NCBI GenBank assembly: GCA_965222315.1
Contig: OZ244951.1
Span: forward strand, 2,356,001 to 2,420,000
Source of the DNA: JACKII01 sp965222315
GTDB taxonomy: Bacteria; Pseudomonadota; Alphaproteobacteria; Bin95
Direction of reading: 5' to 3'
DNA length: 64,000 nt
Position 1 is the first letter of the stretch. Each line of letters opens with the position of its first letter. Both the position numbers and the translations under genes were made by a program. Below the pieces are notes generated by a model, which saw only the letters and a program-made list of their open reading frames with translations, was not told the origin of the DNA and did no database searches. Positions 42,444-51,215 of this stretch are shown here, piece after piece.

Positions 42444-43628
42444 ATGAACCTCAAAATTGACCAGATCCGGCGGGAAACGCCCGGCACGGGCGAAGGCGTT
42501 CACCTGCTGGCTTGCGGTTCCGCCCTGATGCCGCAGTGTGTCATCGACGCTGTGGTCGGCCACACCATGCTGGAGGCGCGCATCGGCGGTTACGAAGCCC
42601 ATGCTGAACGCGCCGGCGCGCTGGACGGCGTCTATGACAGCATCGCCCGCCTGATCGGCGCGGATAGGCGGGAAGTGGCGCTGGTGGAGAACGCAACCGC
42701 CGCCTGGTGCCAGGCCTTCTACGCGCTGCCGCTCAAGCCGGGCGACCGGATCCTGACCTGCGAGGCGGAGTATGCCGCGAACTATGTCGCATTCCTGCAG
42801 CGGGCGAAGCGCGATGGTATCGTCATCGATATTGCGCCCAGCGATGCGGCGGGCCAGGTCGACCTGGACGCCCTGGAAGCTTTGATCGGACCCAGGACGG
42901 CGTTGATCGCCCTGACTTGGATTCCGACAAACGGCGGCCTGGTCAATCCGGCAGCCGAGGTCGGGCAGATCGCCCGGCGGCATGGCATCGCCTACCTTCT
43001 GGACGCCTGCCAGGCGGTTGGCCAGATGCCGGTCGATGTCGGGGAATTGGGCTGCGATTTTCTGTCGGCGACCGGGCGCAAGTTCCTGCGTGGCCCCCGA
43101 GGGACTGGCTTTCTGTATGTCCGTGGGTCATGGCTGGAACACCTGGAACCGGCGATGATTGACCATTTTGCGGCGCCTTGGACCAGCCGCAACGAATACC
43201 GTCTGCGGGATGACGCGCGCCGGTTCGAGAACTGGGAGAACGCCTATGCGTTGCGGGCGGGTTTGAGGGCCGCCGCCGATTACGCGGTGGCGCTGGGGAT
43301 AAGCGCCATTCAGGAACGGGCCTGGTCCCTGGCCGAGTATTGCCGCAATGCCCTGCGCGAGGTGTCCGGCGCAGAAATCCGGGATGCCGGTGCAGAACAT
43401 TGCGCCATCGTCAGCTTCACGATCGAGGGCCTCGATCCGCGGGCGGCGGTTGCCGCGCTCCGCAAACAGCGCATTGCGATCAGTACCTCCGACCCGGCGA
43501 GCACCCGGCTCGACGCAGAAGCGCGCGATCTGCCGTTGTTGTTGAGGGCCGCGCCCCACTACTACAACACAGAAGCGGAGATCGATCTGCTGGCGGAGAG
43601 CCTTTCCGCGGTGCGGGCCGCCCAGTAG
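42444..43628 (+). CDS. Class V aminotransferase (PLP-dependent)
   Basis: A 394-residue PLP enzyme of the class V (NifS/isopenicillin-N-epimerase-like) group. The Schiff-base lysine is Lys213 in SATGRKFLRGPRGTG, and the cofactor aspartate and adjacent Gln are Asp187 and Gln190 in LDACQAVGQ. No active-site Cys as in cysteine desulfurases is visible near the C-terminus, so an epimerase, lyase or transaminase role is more likely. ATG at 42444. It ends 11 bp from the convergent LLM gene. Confidence 0.9.
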   Translation: MNLKIDQIRRETPGTGEGVHLLACGSALMPQCVIDAVVGHTMLEARIGGYEAHAERAGALDGVYDSIARLIGADRREVALVENATAAWCQAFYALPLKPGDRILTCEAEYAANYVAFLQRAKRDGIVIDIAPSDAAGQVDLDALEALIGPRTALIALTWIPTNGGLVNPAAEVGQIARRHGIAYLLDACQAVGQMPVDVGELGCDFLSATGRKFLRGPRGTGFLYVRGSWLEHLEPAMIDHFAAPWTSRNEYRLRDDARRFENWENAYALRAGLRAAADYAVALGISAIQERAWSLAEYCRNALREVSGAEIRDAGAEHCAIVSFTIEGLDPRAAVAALRKQRIAISTSDPASTRLDAEARDLPLLLRAAPHYYNTEAEIDLLAESLSAVRAAQ

Positions 43629-43639
43629 CCTACGGCCGC

Positions 43640-44728
43640 CTACGCCGCCATCCGCCCCGGATTGCGCGCAGCCAGCAAAGGGCGCACCAGCGCCTTGAAA
43701 CGCCGGGCTTCCTCGTCGTGCAGGTAGCCGGAGAGGCAGAAAGAGTGGCAGCCGGCGTCGATGAATTCCTGAAGCTGGGCAGCGCACTGCTCCGGGTTGC
43801 CGACGACGGCGATACCCGCGCCGGGACGAACCTGGGTGATGCCAGTCCAGAGGGCCGGGCCGATCATCTCCCCATGCTCCTTGGCCAGTTCCTGCACGCG
43901 GGTGTTGGCGGCGGAGCGGGATGTCTCCCGCAGGATCCGCTCACGGGATTCGGCAGTGCCCGCTCCCACCAATTCCCGCGCCACGGCCCAGGCTTCGTCT
44001 TCGTCCTCCCGGCAGATGATCTGGAGGCGCATGCCGAAGCCGATCTTGTCCGCCCGGTCGTGCCTCGCCGCCAGTTCGCGGATATGGACGATGTTCTCCG
44101 CAATGCGGGCGGGCGTGTCGCCCCAGAACAGGTGCACGTCGGAGTGCTTGGCCGACAGCGCCGCTGCCTCCGGCGAGCCGCCGCCGAGATAGAATGCGGG
44201 ATAGGGTTTCTGGTGGATGCGGGGAACGATCTTCGCCCCCTTCAACGTGTGAAACCGGCCGTCGAAATCGATGGGCTTCGGCGAGGTCCAGATCTTCTTC
44301 ATGATCGAGACCTCCTCCTCCATCAGGGCATAGCGGTCTTCCTTGGCATAGGTGATGCCGTCGCTCAGAATCTCCGCCTCGCTCTGCCCGGCGATGAGGT
44401 TGATGCAGATGCGGCCCTGGGTGAGCTGGTCGAACGTGGCGATCATCTTCGCCAGCATGACCGGGTTGATATAGCCCGGCCGCGCTGCAATCAGCGGCTT
44501 GATCCGGCTCGTCTGGCCGACAAGGAAGGCTGCGGTGACGTATGCCTCCCAGCAGATCGGTGTGACCGGGATCAGCATGTACTCGAAGTCCGATTCCTCC
44601 GCCGCGCGGATGACCCGGAGGAAGAATTCAGCATCCGGCTTTATGGATTTCGCCGGGTTGCCGATCTGGGTGGTGTCGCCGTTGGTTGGCAGGTACCAGC
44701 CGAATTCCAGGGCGCGCATGGCCGTCAT
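43640..44728 (-). CDS. LLM class flavin-dependent monooxygenase, SsuD-like
   Basis: A 362-residue luciferase-like FMNH2-dependent monooxygenase. The N-terminal FGWYLPTNGDTTQIG, TSRIKPLIAARPGYINPVMLAKM and LTQGRICINLIAGQSEAE blocks resemble alkanesulfonate monooxygenase SsuD and its relatives (dimethylsulfone and nitrilotriacetate enzymes). Such enzymes cleave a C-S or C-N bond with O2. The ATG overlaps the stop of the TauD-like gene by 4 bp (ATGA), so the two are translated together. It is the last gene of the four-gene oxygenase operon. Confidence 0.9.
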   Translation of the reverse strand: MTAMRALEFGWYLPTNGDTTQIGNPAKSIKPDAEFFLRVIRAAEESDFEYMLIPVTPICWEAYVTAAFLVGQTSRIKPLIAARPGYINPVMLAKMIATFDQLTQGRICINLIAGQSEAEILSDGITYAKEDRYALMEEEVSIMKKIWTSPKPIDFDGRFHTLKGAKIVPRIHQKPYPAFYLGGGSPEAAALSAKHSDVHLFWGDTPARIAENIVHIRELAARHDRADKIGFGMRLQIICREDEDEAWAVARELVGAGTAESRERILRETSRSAANTRVQELAKEHGEMIGPALWTGITQVRPGAGIAVVGNPEQCAAQLQEFIDAGCHSFCLSGYLHDEEARRFKALVRPLLAARNPGRMAA

Positions 44729-45801
44729 TCCGCGTCCATCGGCGCATGCAGCGGCACGCCGGGGACGGCGACACCGTTCGGGCGGCCACTCGCCGTTCGG
44801 CCTTGCAGGGAGGCCACGCAGGCGGGCGGCAGTTCCGGCCCATCATCACAGGCAAGCCACAGCCGCAGCAGGTGCCGCCGCCGCTCCGGCTCCGGGTAGT
44901 CCTCGAATGCCGTGCGGGAATGCAGGATGAAGTGATTGTTCAGCAGTTGTATATCGCCGGGCTCAAACGCCATGTCGATGTGCATGTCCGGACTCTCGGC
45001 GAGGCGGTCGAACATTTCAATCGCCTCAAGCTGAGCCTCTGATAGGCGGGGCGCATCGGGCAGCAACTGCCCCTTGCGGATGGCGCCGCCCAGGTAGCTG
45101 CAGATGATATGACCCGGCGCCGGGTTGTAGATCGAGAACTCCTGATAGGCGGGCATGCCCGGCGGGACTTCGCCATAGCGCGTGCGGCAGACCGGTTGCA
45201 GAAGGGCTGCAGCGAGGTCGGGCCGTTGCCGTACCATCTCGTTCCAGATGGCGGTGGAACTGACGGCGCTGGAGAGCCCGCCTGCCTTCGCCGGCTTGAA
45301 GCAGAGCAGACCCACCACGTCGGCCCGGTCGCAGTGATAGAGCAGGCGCGCGCTGGTGTGGTAGCCGCGAACATTCGCGCCTGCCGGGTCGTAGCCCAGG
45401 TCCTTAACATGCCCCAGAACATGACCGAGGCCGTTCTGGGAACAGGGCTCGCCCCAATGGGTGCCTAACGCCCAATACATCCAGATCGTCTGCGCGTGGC
45501 TGAAACGCTCCACCGGCAGACCGCGCAGCAGAAAGATGCCGCGCCCGCGCAGGACTTCCTCACGAATGCGCTTTAGCACCGGTGCAAGAGCCGGTAACGG
45601 GAAGTCAGCGCGCGTCGTTTCGGTCAGGTCGCGGCCACTCGCCCGCACCGCGTCAGCCGCCGCCGCCAGTTCGGCAATCTCTCTGGGTTGAAGGCGGTAG
45701 ATCCAATCGCCAGACCGCTGCAATTCCGGCCCATGCCATGCCTGCGGATTGTCATAGACTGGCAGAGCGCTTTCAGCCGCCGTCTGATTGCCGTCTGGCA
45801 T
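44725..45801 (-). CDS. TauD/TfdA family Fe(II)/2-oxoglutarate-type dioxygenase
   Basis: A 358-residue member of the TauD family. The iron facial triad is recognisable as His156-x-Asp158 in LLYHCDRAD and the distal His in NNHFILHSRTAFED near residue 300, followed by the Arg-rich RRRHLLRLWL segment that binds the 2-oxoacid. It resembles members acting on larger substrates rather than taurine itself. ATG at 45801. Located between an amidohydrolase and an SsuD-like flavin monooxygenase in one operon. Confidence 0.9.
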   Translation of the reverse strand: MPDGNQTAAESALPVYDNPQAWHGPELQRSGDWIYRLQPREIAELAAAADAVRASGRDLTETTRADFPLPALAPVLKRIREEVLRGRGIFLLRGLPVERFSHAQTIWMYWALGTHWGEPCSQNGLGHVLGHVKDLGYDPAGANVRGYHTSARLLYHCDRADVVGLLCFKPAKAGGLSSAVSSTAIWNEMVRQRPDLAAALLQPVCRTRYGEVPPGMPAYQEFSIYNPAPGHIICSYLGGAIRKGQLLPDAPRLSEAQLEAIEMFDRLAESPDMHIDMAFEPGDIQLLNNHFILHSRTAFEDYPEPERRRHLLRLWLACDDGPELPPACVASLQGRTASGRPNGVAVPGVPLHAPMDAE

Positions 45802-45852
45802 TGGCTTGATCCCTTCAGCGCCGCACGATACCGCCCGGCCCTTTCCTCTCCG

Positions 45853-47088
45853 CTAAGCGGCCCGCTTGTGCCAGGGGGTTTCCGACAGGCCGAACAGCTT
45901 GGCCGCATTCAGGCCGAGGATCTGCTTCTTCTGCTGTTCGCTCAGAAAATCGATATCGTAAATGGCGCGTGGCGCGTCAAAGTCGAAGTGCGGCCAGTCG
46001 CTGGCGTACAGCAACTGTGTCTCAGCGTTGATCATCTCCAGCGTCGCCTTCAGCCCGACCGTGCTGGACTTCTCCATCGGCTGGCAAGAATAGAAACAAC
46101 TCTCGCGCATATAGTCCGACGGCATCTTCTTCAGCATCGGCGCTTCGGACTGGCGCATCAGGTACTGGTCGTCTAGGCGCTGCATGACGAAGGGCACCCA
46201 GGCGAGGCCGCTCTCGATCCAGAGGCTGTTCAAGCCGGGGAAGCGCTCCGGAATGCCGTTCAGGATCCAATTGGTCATGTGCACGATATTGCACCAGGCA
46301 AAGCCCAGCGCATGCATGCCGAGGAAGGTGTTCACGGTCGCGAGCGACGGGTCCTGCCAGTGATAACCGGCATGGAAGGCGATGGGCTTGCCGGTCTCCT
46401 GGATCGCTGCGTAGAGCGGCATGTACTCGTTAGAGTGCACCGGCTTGTAGCGGGTGGAGGTAACGGTGAAGCCGATGACGCCCGGCACGTCCTTGAATTC
46501 CTCGACGGTCTTCATGGCCTCCCGCGGGGAGTTGAATGGCAGCACCACCAGCGCCTTGATCCGCTCGTCACCCGGCATGATTTTTTGGGTAAGCCAGCGG
46601 TTGTAGGCATTGCAGAGCTGCACCTCCATCTCGACCTGAGGATGCATGCCGATGAAAAGCATGGGCGTCGGGAAGACGACCATGTAATCGACGGCCAATC
46701 CCTCCATCGCGCGGCGGGTCAGCGTCACGTCGCGGTGGACGCTCTTGTCCTCAACCGGCTCGCGCATGCTGGATTGGTGAGGGATGCGGCCGCCCACGTC
46801 CTGGTAACGCAGGCCGAGGTCGCCGTTCAGGCCGTATGGCGGTGCGCCGATGCGCTCCGACTGATACATGCGGGCCTGGTCGCGGATAACGGGGTCGGCG
46901 ATGTACTCGATAACCTCCGCCCAGTGCACCGTCTCCGTATGGTGAGCGTCGCAGTCGACGATCAGCCAATCGGCGTACCCTTCCTGGCGAGCATGGCGGA
47001 CCGACTTCGCGAGGTAGTCGCGGCTATCGGTGAAGGTGTTCAGTTCCTGGATCGGCGCATCGGCGCCCGGTTTGATGTTCACATCCAT
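45853..47088 (-). CDS. Amidohydrolase_2 family hydrolase/decarboxylase
   Basis: A 411-residue TIM-barrel metal enzyme. The metal-binding start is VDCDAHHTE near 44-52 (DxH), followed by His residues in AFHAGYHW and VHMTNW and the C-terminal acid in LLYASDWPHFDFD. The ASDWPH end is typical of the group containing aminocarboxymuconate-semialdehyde decarboxylase and related hydrolases. It lies 51 bp after the Rieske ferredoxin gene and 51 bp before the dioxygenase gene in the same operon. Confidence 0.9.
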   Translation of the reverse strand: MDVNIKPGADAPIQELNTFTDSRDYLAKSVRHARQEGYADWLIVDCDAHHTETVHWAEVIEYIADPVIRDQARMYQSERIGAPPYGLNGDLGLRYQDVGGRIPHQSSMREPVEDKSVHRDVTLTRRAMEGLAVDYMVVFPTPMLFIGMHPQVEMEVQLCNAYNRWLTQKIMPGDERIKALVVLPFNSPREAMKTVEEFKDVPGVIGFTVTSTRYKPVHSNEYMPLYAAIQETGKPIAFHAGYHWQDPSLATVNTFLGMHALGFAWCNIVHMTNWILNGIPERFPGLNSLWIESGLAWVPFVMQRLDDQYLMRQSEAPMLKKMPSDYMRESCFYSCQPMEKSSTVGLKATLEMINAETQLLYASDWPHFDFDAPRAIYDIDFLSEQQKKQILGLNAAKLFGLSETPWHKRAA

Positions 47089-47139
47089 TGGCCATTCTCC
47101 TCGCTGCGGCGGCAGTGAATAGCCGCCGGGTGAATTCTA

Positions 47140-47508
47140 TCAGACGACCAGTAGTACGTCGCCGTTCTGAACCTGGACGGTCGCGCCCTCCAGATACATG
47201 TCCTTGTTACCCGGAAACACGCCGGTGCGGATGTCGAACTCCATACCATGCCAGGGACATACAATATTGGTGCGCCCATCATCGGCATAGTCGCGGCCAA
47301 GAGCGGTGTTATCTGCGGCTAGCACCTCGACAACGCGCTTGAAGATTCGGCCCTGGCAGACTGGCCCACCCTGGTGCGGGCATTCGTTCTTCCAGGCGAA
47401 GAATTCCCCTTCCAGGCAGAAGACGCCGTACTCATCCTCGCCGACTTGGACGACTTTTTTGCCGGGATCTTCGAAATCCCCGACCTTACCAACCAAGATG
47501 GTCTCCAA
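47140..47508 (-). CDS. Rieske [2Fe-2S] ferredoxin-like protein
   Basis: A 122-residue soluble Rieske protein with both cluster motifs, C-P-H in NECPHQGG (near 42-49) and C-P-W-H in VCPWHGMEFD (near 83-92). It lacks a membrane anchor, so it is a cytoplasmic electron carrier like the ferredoxins of aromatic dioxygenases. About 30 residues longer between the two motifs than standard ferredoxins. No Rieske-type terminal oxygenase is nearby. It is the first gene of the operon. Confidence 0.9.
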   Translation of the reverse strand: METILVGKVGDFEDPGKKVVQVGEDEYGVFCLEGEFFAWKNECPHQGGPVCQGRIFKRVVEVLAADNTALGRDYADDGRTNIVCPWHGMEFDIRTGVFPGNKDMYLEGATVQVQNGDVLLVV

Positions 47509-47756
47509 GACCGCCTCCTGTCTGCCTGCGCCGCCGCGTGTGCTGCCTAGCGCTATCGTGCGAAAGTGCTATGAGCAAAGTTACTTGGCCCATTGGCACA
47601 GGGTCAAGCTGCCTGTCGAACAGTCGCTGCTCTGCCCTTGCGGCGCCAGATGCCTTGAGCAATGGAAATTCTCCCGGTATTCACATCCCTGTGATACGAT
47701 AATCACTCGCATTCACCGTTCCGCGAACAGATCCTCCGCGAAAGGCCGCCTCCTCC
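47509..47756. promoter_or_regulatory. Divergent promoter region of the oxygenase operon and the acyl-CoA dehydrogenase-like gene
   Basis: 248 bp between two divergent transcription units. It should hold both promoters. I see no clear palindromic operator. The plus-strand segment 47680-47710, close to the dehydrogenase-like gene, is more AT-rich (TGTGATACGATAATC) and is the best candidate for that promoter. Shared regulation of the two units is an inference from the geometry. Confidence 0.4.
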
Positions 47757-48956
47757 ATGCAGGTTACCATCACGCCCGAGCAAGAAAAGCTGCGCTCCGC
47801 TGCCCGTGAACTGGCGCAGAGCCATGTGCGGATGAGGGCCGCTGAGGTGGACCGGACGGAAGAATATCCCTGGGATAATGTCGAACAGCTGAAAGACGCT
47901 GGCTTCCTCGGCATGACCATCCCCGAGGCCTATGGCGGCAAGGGCGCCAACTGGCTAGACGCCGTGCTGCTGATCGAGGAAATGAGCAAGGAATGCTCCG
48001 TCACTGGCCGCATTGCGGTGGAGACCAACATGGGCGCGGTCTCTGCCATCATGGCCTACGGCTCGGAGGAGCAGAAGAAGTTCGCGGCCGACATGGTGCT
48101 GTCGGGCGACAAACCAGCCATCTGCATTACGGAGCCGGATGCGGGTTCGTCTGCCGGTGAAATGACCACACGCGCCGATATGGTCGGCAACCGCTATGTC
48201 GTCAACGGCACCAAGCATTGGATCACCGGCGGCGGCGTCTCTCGCCTGCACCTGATCTTCGCCAAGGTCTTCGACGAGCAGGGCGAGGAACAGGGCATCG
48301 GCGGCTTCCTGGCAGTGCGGGACGAGACGGCGGGCCTGAAGATCGTCAGGCGCGAGCCGACCATGGGTCTGCGCGGTATTCCGGAAGCCGAAATCGCATT
48401 CGAGGACATGGAGTTGCCGCCGTCGGCCCTGGTGATTCCGCCCCGCGGCCTGAAGAAGGGCTTTGCCGACCTGATGAACGCCTACAACAGCCAGCGTGTC
48501 GGCGCGGGCACCGTGGCGCTCGGCATTGCGGAAGGCGCCTATGAGCTGGCGCTGGATTGGTCGGAAACGCGCGAGCAATTCGGGCGTCCGATCAACGAGT
48601 TCCAGGGCCTGCAATGGAAGCTGGCAGACATGTCGATCAAGATCGCAGCCGCCCAGGCGCTGATCTACAAGGCGGCAGCCAGCGGCGAGAACGGCTTCCC
48701 CGACATGCTGATGGCGGCGCAGGCCAAGGTGTTCACGTCCGAGAATGCCATCCAAATTGTGAATGACGCTCTCCAGTTTTTCGGTGCCCGCGGCTACTCC
48801 CGCAACAACCCGATTGAGCGCATGGCTCGGGACGTGCGCATGTTCACCATAGGCGGCGGCACAGCAGAGGTGTTGCGCAACGTGGTGGCAAGCAGCATTC
48901 TGGGCAAGAAGCTGCCCCAGACCCGCGACGGCTACCTGCCCCGCGCGGCGGAGTAG
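47757..48956 (+). CDS. Acyl-CoA dehydrogenase-fold protein lacking the catalytic Glu
   Basis: A 399-residue flavoprotein of the acyl-CoA dehydrogenase fold (ITEPDAGSSAGEM near 124-136, WITGGG near 155-160). The base is absent at both known positions: Gln246 in NAYNSQRV replaces the isovaleryl-type Glu, and Gly replaces the medium-chain-type Glu in TIGGGTAEVLRN. 3-sulfinopropionyl-CoA desulfinase has the same Glu-to-Gln change, at residue 246 as I recall, together with an Arg at 84. Arg85 is present here. A non-dehydrogenase reaction is therefore possible. ATG at 47757 after CTCC-type leader. Divergent from the oxygenase operon. Confidence 0.88.
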   Translation: MQVTITPEQEKLRSAARELAQSHVRMRAAEVDRTEEYPWDNVEQLKDAGFLGMTIPEAYGGKGANWLDAVLLIEEMSKECSVTGRIAVETNMGAVSAIMAYGSEEQKKFAADMVLSGDKPAICITEPDAGSSAGEMTTRADMVGNRYVVNGTKHWITGGGVSRLHLIFAKVFDEQGEEQGIGGFLAVRDETAGLKIVRREPTMGLRGIPEAEIAFEDMELPPSALVIPPRGLKKGFADLMNAYNSQRVGAGTVALGIAEGAYELALDWSETREQFGRPINEFQGLQWKLADMSIKIAAAQALIYKAAASGENGFPDMLMAAQAKVFTSENAIQIVNDALQFFGARGYSRNNPIERMARDVRMFTIGGGTAEVLRNVVASSILGKKLPQTRDGYLPRAAE

Positions 48957-49001
48957 TTACTGGGAGTCATCCCGTCCACCTTTCGCCGCCCGGAGGCGTC
49001 C

Positions 49002-50390
49002 ATGCACGCATTCGACTCGGTTGCCGATCTGTCCGCTGGGATTGCCAGCGGCAGCGTCAAGCCGTCCGACCTGGTTGAGGAATTCCTCGGCCGCATCCAG
49101 CGCTTCGACCAAAAGCTGCACGCCTTCGTCACCGTCTATGCCGATGAGGCTCGCGCCGCCGCCAAAGCCGCGGACGAGGCCATCGCATCGGGTCACCGCA
49201 TCGGGCCGCTGCACGGCATTCCTATTGCGCTCAAAGACCTGATCGATATGGAAGGCCGGGTAACGACCGGCGGCTCTGCCATTTGGCGGGAGCGGGTATC
49301 GCCGTCCACCGCCGTGCTGGCCGAACGGCTGATGGCCGCCGGCATGATCGTCCTCGGCAAGACCCACACGGTCGAGTTCGCCATGGGCGGCTGGGGCACG
49401 AACGAGCATATGGGCACGTCCTGGAATCCCTGGGACGCGGAAACGCATCGGATACCCGGTGGTTCTTCCGCCGGTTCCGGCGTCAGCGTGGCGGCGGGCC
49501 TGACCCCCTGCGCCATCGGCACGGATACGGGCGGCAGCGTCCGCTTGCCGGCAGCACTTTGCGGGCATGTGGGCCTCAAGGTCTCCGTCGGCCGCATTCC
49601 GACGCTGGGCGTCCTGCCCCTCAGCCACACGCTGGACACACCCGGGCCGATGACGCGGACGGTCGAGGATGCAGCACTACTCTACACTGTGCTCGCCGGG
49701 CCGGACGAGCGGGAGCCGAGGACGCTGGGCCTTCGCTATGAAGACCCCCTGCCGACGCTAAAGAGGGGTGTCGCAGGGCTGCGCCTAGCCGCCATTCCCG
49801 ACGAAGACCGGCAAATGTGTGACGCGGATATGCTGGCGGCCTATGATGCGACCCTGGCCAAATACGAGGAACTGGGCGCAAGGGTTGAGCAACGGAAGCT
49901 GCCCTACATGCTGGCGAACATGGGTAACGATCTGGGCAAGATCATTGGCAGCGATGGCTACTATCACGTGGGCGATCTGGTCGACGACATGGACCTGCCC
50001 ATCGATCCGTCGGTGCGCCCGCGGATCTGGATTGGCAAGGATGTTACGGCGACCGACTATATAGCCGCCCTCCGGCAACAACAGGTGATCAAGAAGCAGT
50101 TTGCCAAAGCGCTGGAGGGTTGCGACGCCTTGCTGACGCCGACTGGTGCGGAAGCGGCGATCCCGGTTTCTGCTGTCGATCAGAGCAATACACCGGCCGT
50201 GTTCACCCGCTTCGTCAACCTGATCGAAGGCTGCGCCTGCGCCCTGCCGAACGGGTTTTCCCGCGAAGGTATGCCCACCTCCTTCCAAGTGGTTTGCGCC
50301 GGGGAGGAAGAGGCCATGGCGTTGCGCGTCGCCTGGGCCTTCGAGAACGCCACCGATTTCCACGGCCGCGTTCCTCCGGCGGTGGCGTGA
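49002..50390 (+). CDS. Amidase (amidase signature family)
   Basis: A 462-residue amide hydrolase with the Ser-cisSer-Lys triad: Lys78 in ALKDL, the glycine/serine loop GGSSAGSG at 153-160 that holds the cis-Ser, and the nucleophile Ser179 in GTDTGGSVR. The family includes GatA, fatty-acid amide and mandelamide hydrolases. No gatB or gatC adjoins it, so a catabolic amidase is likely. ATG at 49002. Its TGA overlaps the GTG start of pgsA by 4 bp, which couples it to lipid and cofactor genes it has no obvious relation to. Confidence 0.93.
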   Translation: MHAFDSVADLSAGIASGSVKPSDLVEEFLGRIQRFDQKLHAFVTVYADEARAAAKAADEAIASGHRIGPLHGIPIALKDLIDMEGRVTTGGSAIWRERVSPSTAVLAERLMAAGMIVLGKTHTVEFAMGGWGTNEHMGTSWNPWDAETHRIPGGSSAGSGVSVAAGLTPCAIGTDTGGSVRLPAALCGHVGLKVSVGRIPTLGVLPLSHTLDTPGPMTRTVEDAALLYTVLAGPDEREPRTLGLRYEDPLPTLKRGVAGLRLAAIPDEDRQMCDADMLAAYDATLAKYEELGARVEQRKLPYMLANMGNDLGKIIGSDGYYHVGDLVDDMDLPIDPSVRPRIWIGKDVTATDYIAALRQQQVIKKQFAKALEGCDALLTPTGAEAAIPVSAVDQSNTPAVFTRFVNLIEGCACALPNGFSREGMPTSFQVVCAGEEEAMALRVAWAFENATDFHGRVPPAVA

Positions 50391-50941
50391 AAGCTCAAAT
50401 CCCCAATGCACTGACGGTGTTGCGGGTGGTGGCATCCTTTTTGCCGCTGGCCGTACTGACCGGCGCGTCTGAAATGGCAGCAGCCGTTGCGCTGCTGGTG
50501 CTGGGCATCGCAGGCGTGACGGATTTCCTGGACGGCAAACTTGCCCGCACTTGGAATGTCACCTCGCGCCTGGGTCAGGTGCTGGATCCGATTGCGGACA
50601 AGATGATCCTGGCGTCCCTGCTGGTGCTGGCGCTGGTGCATGGACTATTCGGACCGGCCGGAACCGGCATTGCCTTACTTCTGCTGTTGCGCGAATTCTG
50701 GATTGGTGGCCTACGAGAGGGACTTGGCACACGTTCGGCCTTGCTTGCCGCCTCCCGAGCCGCCAAATGGAAGACAGCGGCGCAGTTTGCCGGGCTGATC
50801 GTGCTGTTCGCCGATGCATGGCAGCACCTCGGCCTGGGCTGGATTGCGGAGCTGGCCCTGGCGCCGGCTCTGGTCTTGAGCCTGATCAGCGCCTGGGATT
50901 ACTCCCGCCGCGGCATCGCGGCGTTGATGGAAGAGGATTGA
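50387..50941 (+). CDS. pgsA: CDP-diacylglycerol--glycerol-3-phosphate 3-phosphatidyltransferase
   Basis: A 184-residue membrane enzyme that makes phosphatidylglycerol phosphate, the first committed step to phosphatidylglycerol and cardiolipin. The CDP-alcohol phosphotransferase motif is complete, with Asp46, Asp49, the AR pair, Gly63, Asp67 and Asp71 in DFLDGKLAR...LGQVLDPIAD. Several membrane helices surround it. The start is GTG at 50387, in a GTGA overlap with the amidase stop. The pgsA-moaD-moaE order is common in alphaproteobacteria. Confidence 0.95.
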   Translation: MKAQIPNALTVLRVVASFLPLAVLTGASEMAAAVALLVLGIAGVTDFLDGKLARTWNVTSRLGQVLDPIADKMILASLLVLALVHGLFGPAGTGIALLLLLREFWIGGLREGLGTRSALLAASRAAKWKTAAQFAGLIVLFADAWQHLGLGWIAELALAPALVLSLISAWDYSRRGIAALMEED

Positions 50942-50947
50942 GCGCCC

Positions 50948-51211
50948 GTGAGCGACACCATGAATGTGCTCTATTTTGCCTGGATTCGGGCCAAGATCGG
51001 CAAGGGCCGGGAACAGATCGACCCGCCCGCATCGGTCGTGACCGTCGCCGATCTTGCCGATTGGCTGGCCGAACGCGGTGGCGGTTATGCCGAGGCGTTC
51101 GCCGACCGCGCCTGCATTCGCGCCGCCATCAATCAGGAGTTTGTGCAGCCCGACACGCCGCTCCGCTCGGGCGCGGAGGTGGCTTTCTTCCCGCCGGTAA
51201 CAGGGGGCTGA
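50948..51211 (+). CDS. moaD: Molybdopterin synthase small subunit MoaD
   Basis: An 87-residue ubiquitin-fold sulfur carrier for molybdopterin synthesis. The C-terminus VAFFPPVTGG ends in the Gly-Gly that is thiocarboxylated. The GTG at 50948 is the likely start, 6 bp after the pgsA stop, with GAGG in the pgsA end as ribosome-binding site. An in-frame ATG lies at 50960. Partner of MoaE, encoded 4 bp downstream. Confidence 0.95.
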   Translation: MSDTMNVLYFAWIRAKIGKGREQIDPPASVVTVADLADWLAERGGGYAEAFADRACIRAAINQEFVQPDTPLRSGAEVAFFPPVTGG

Positions 51212-51215
51212 GGCC

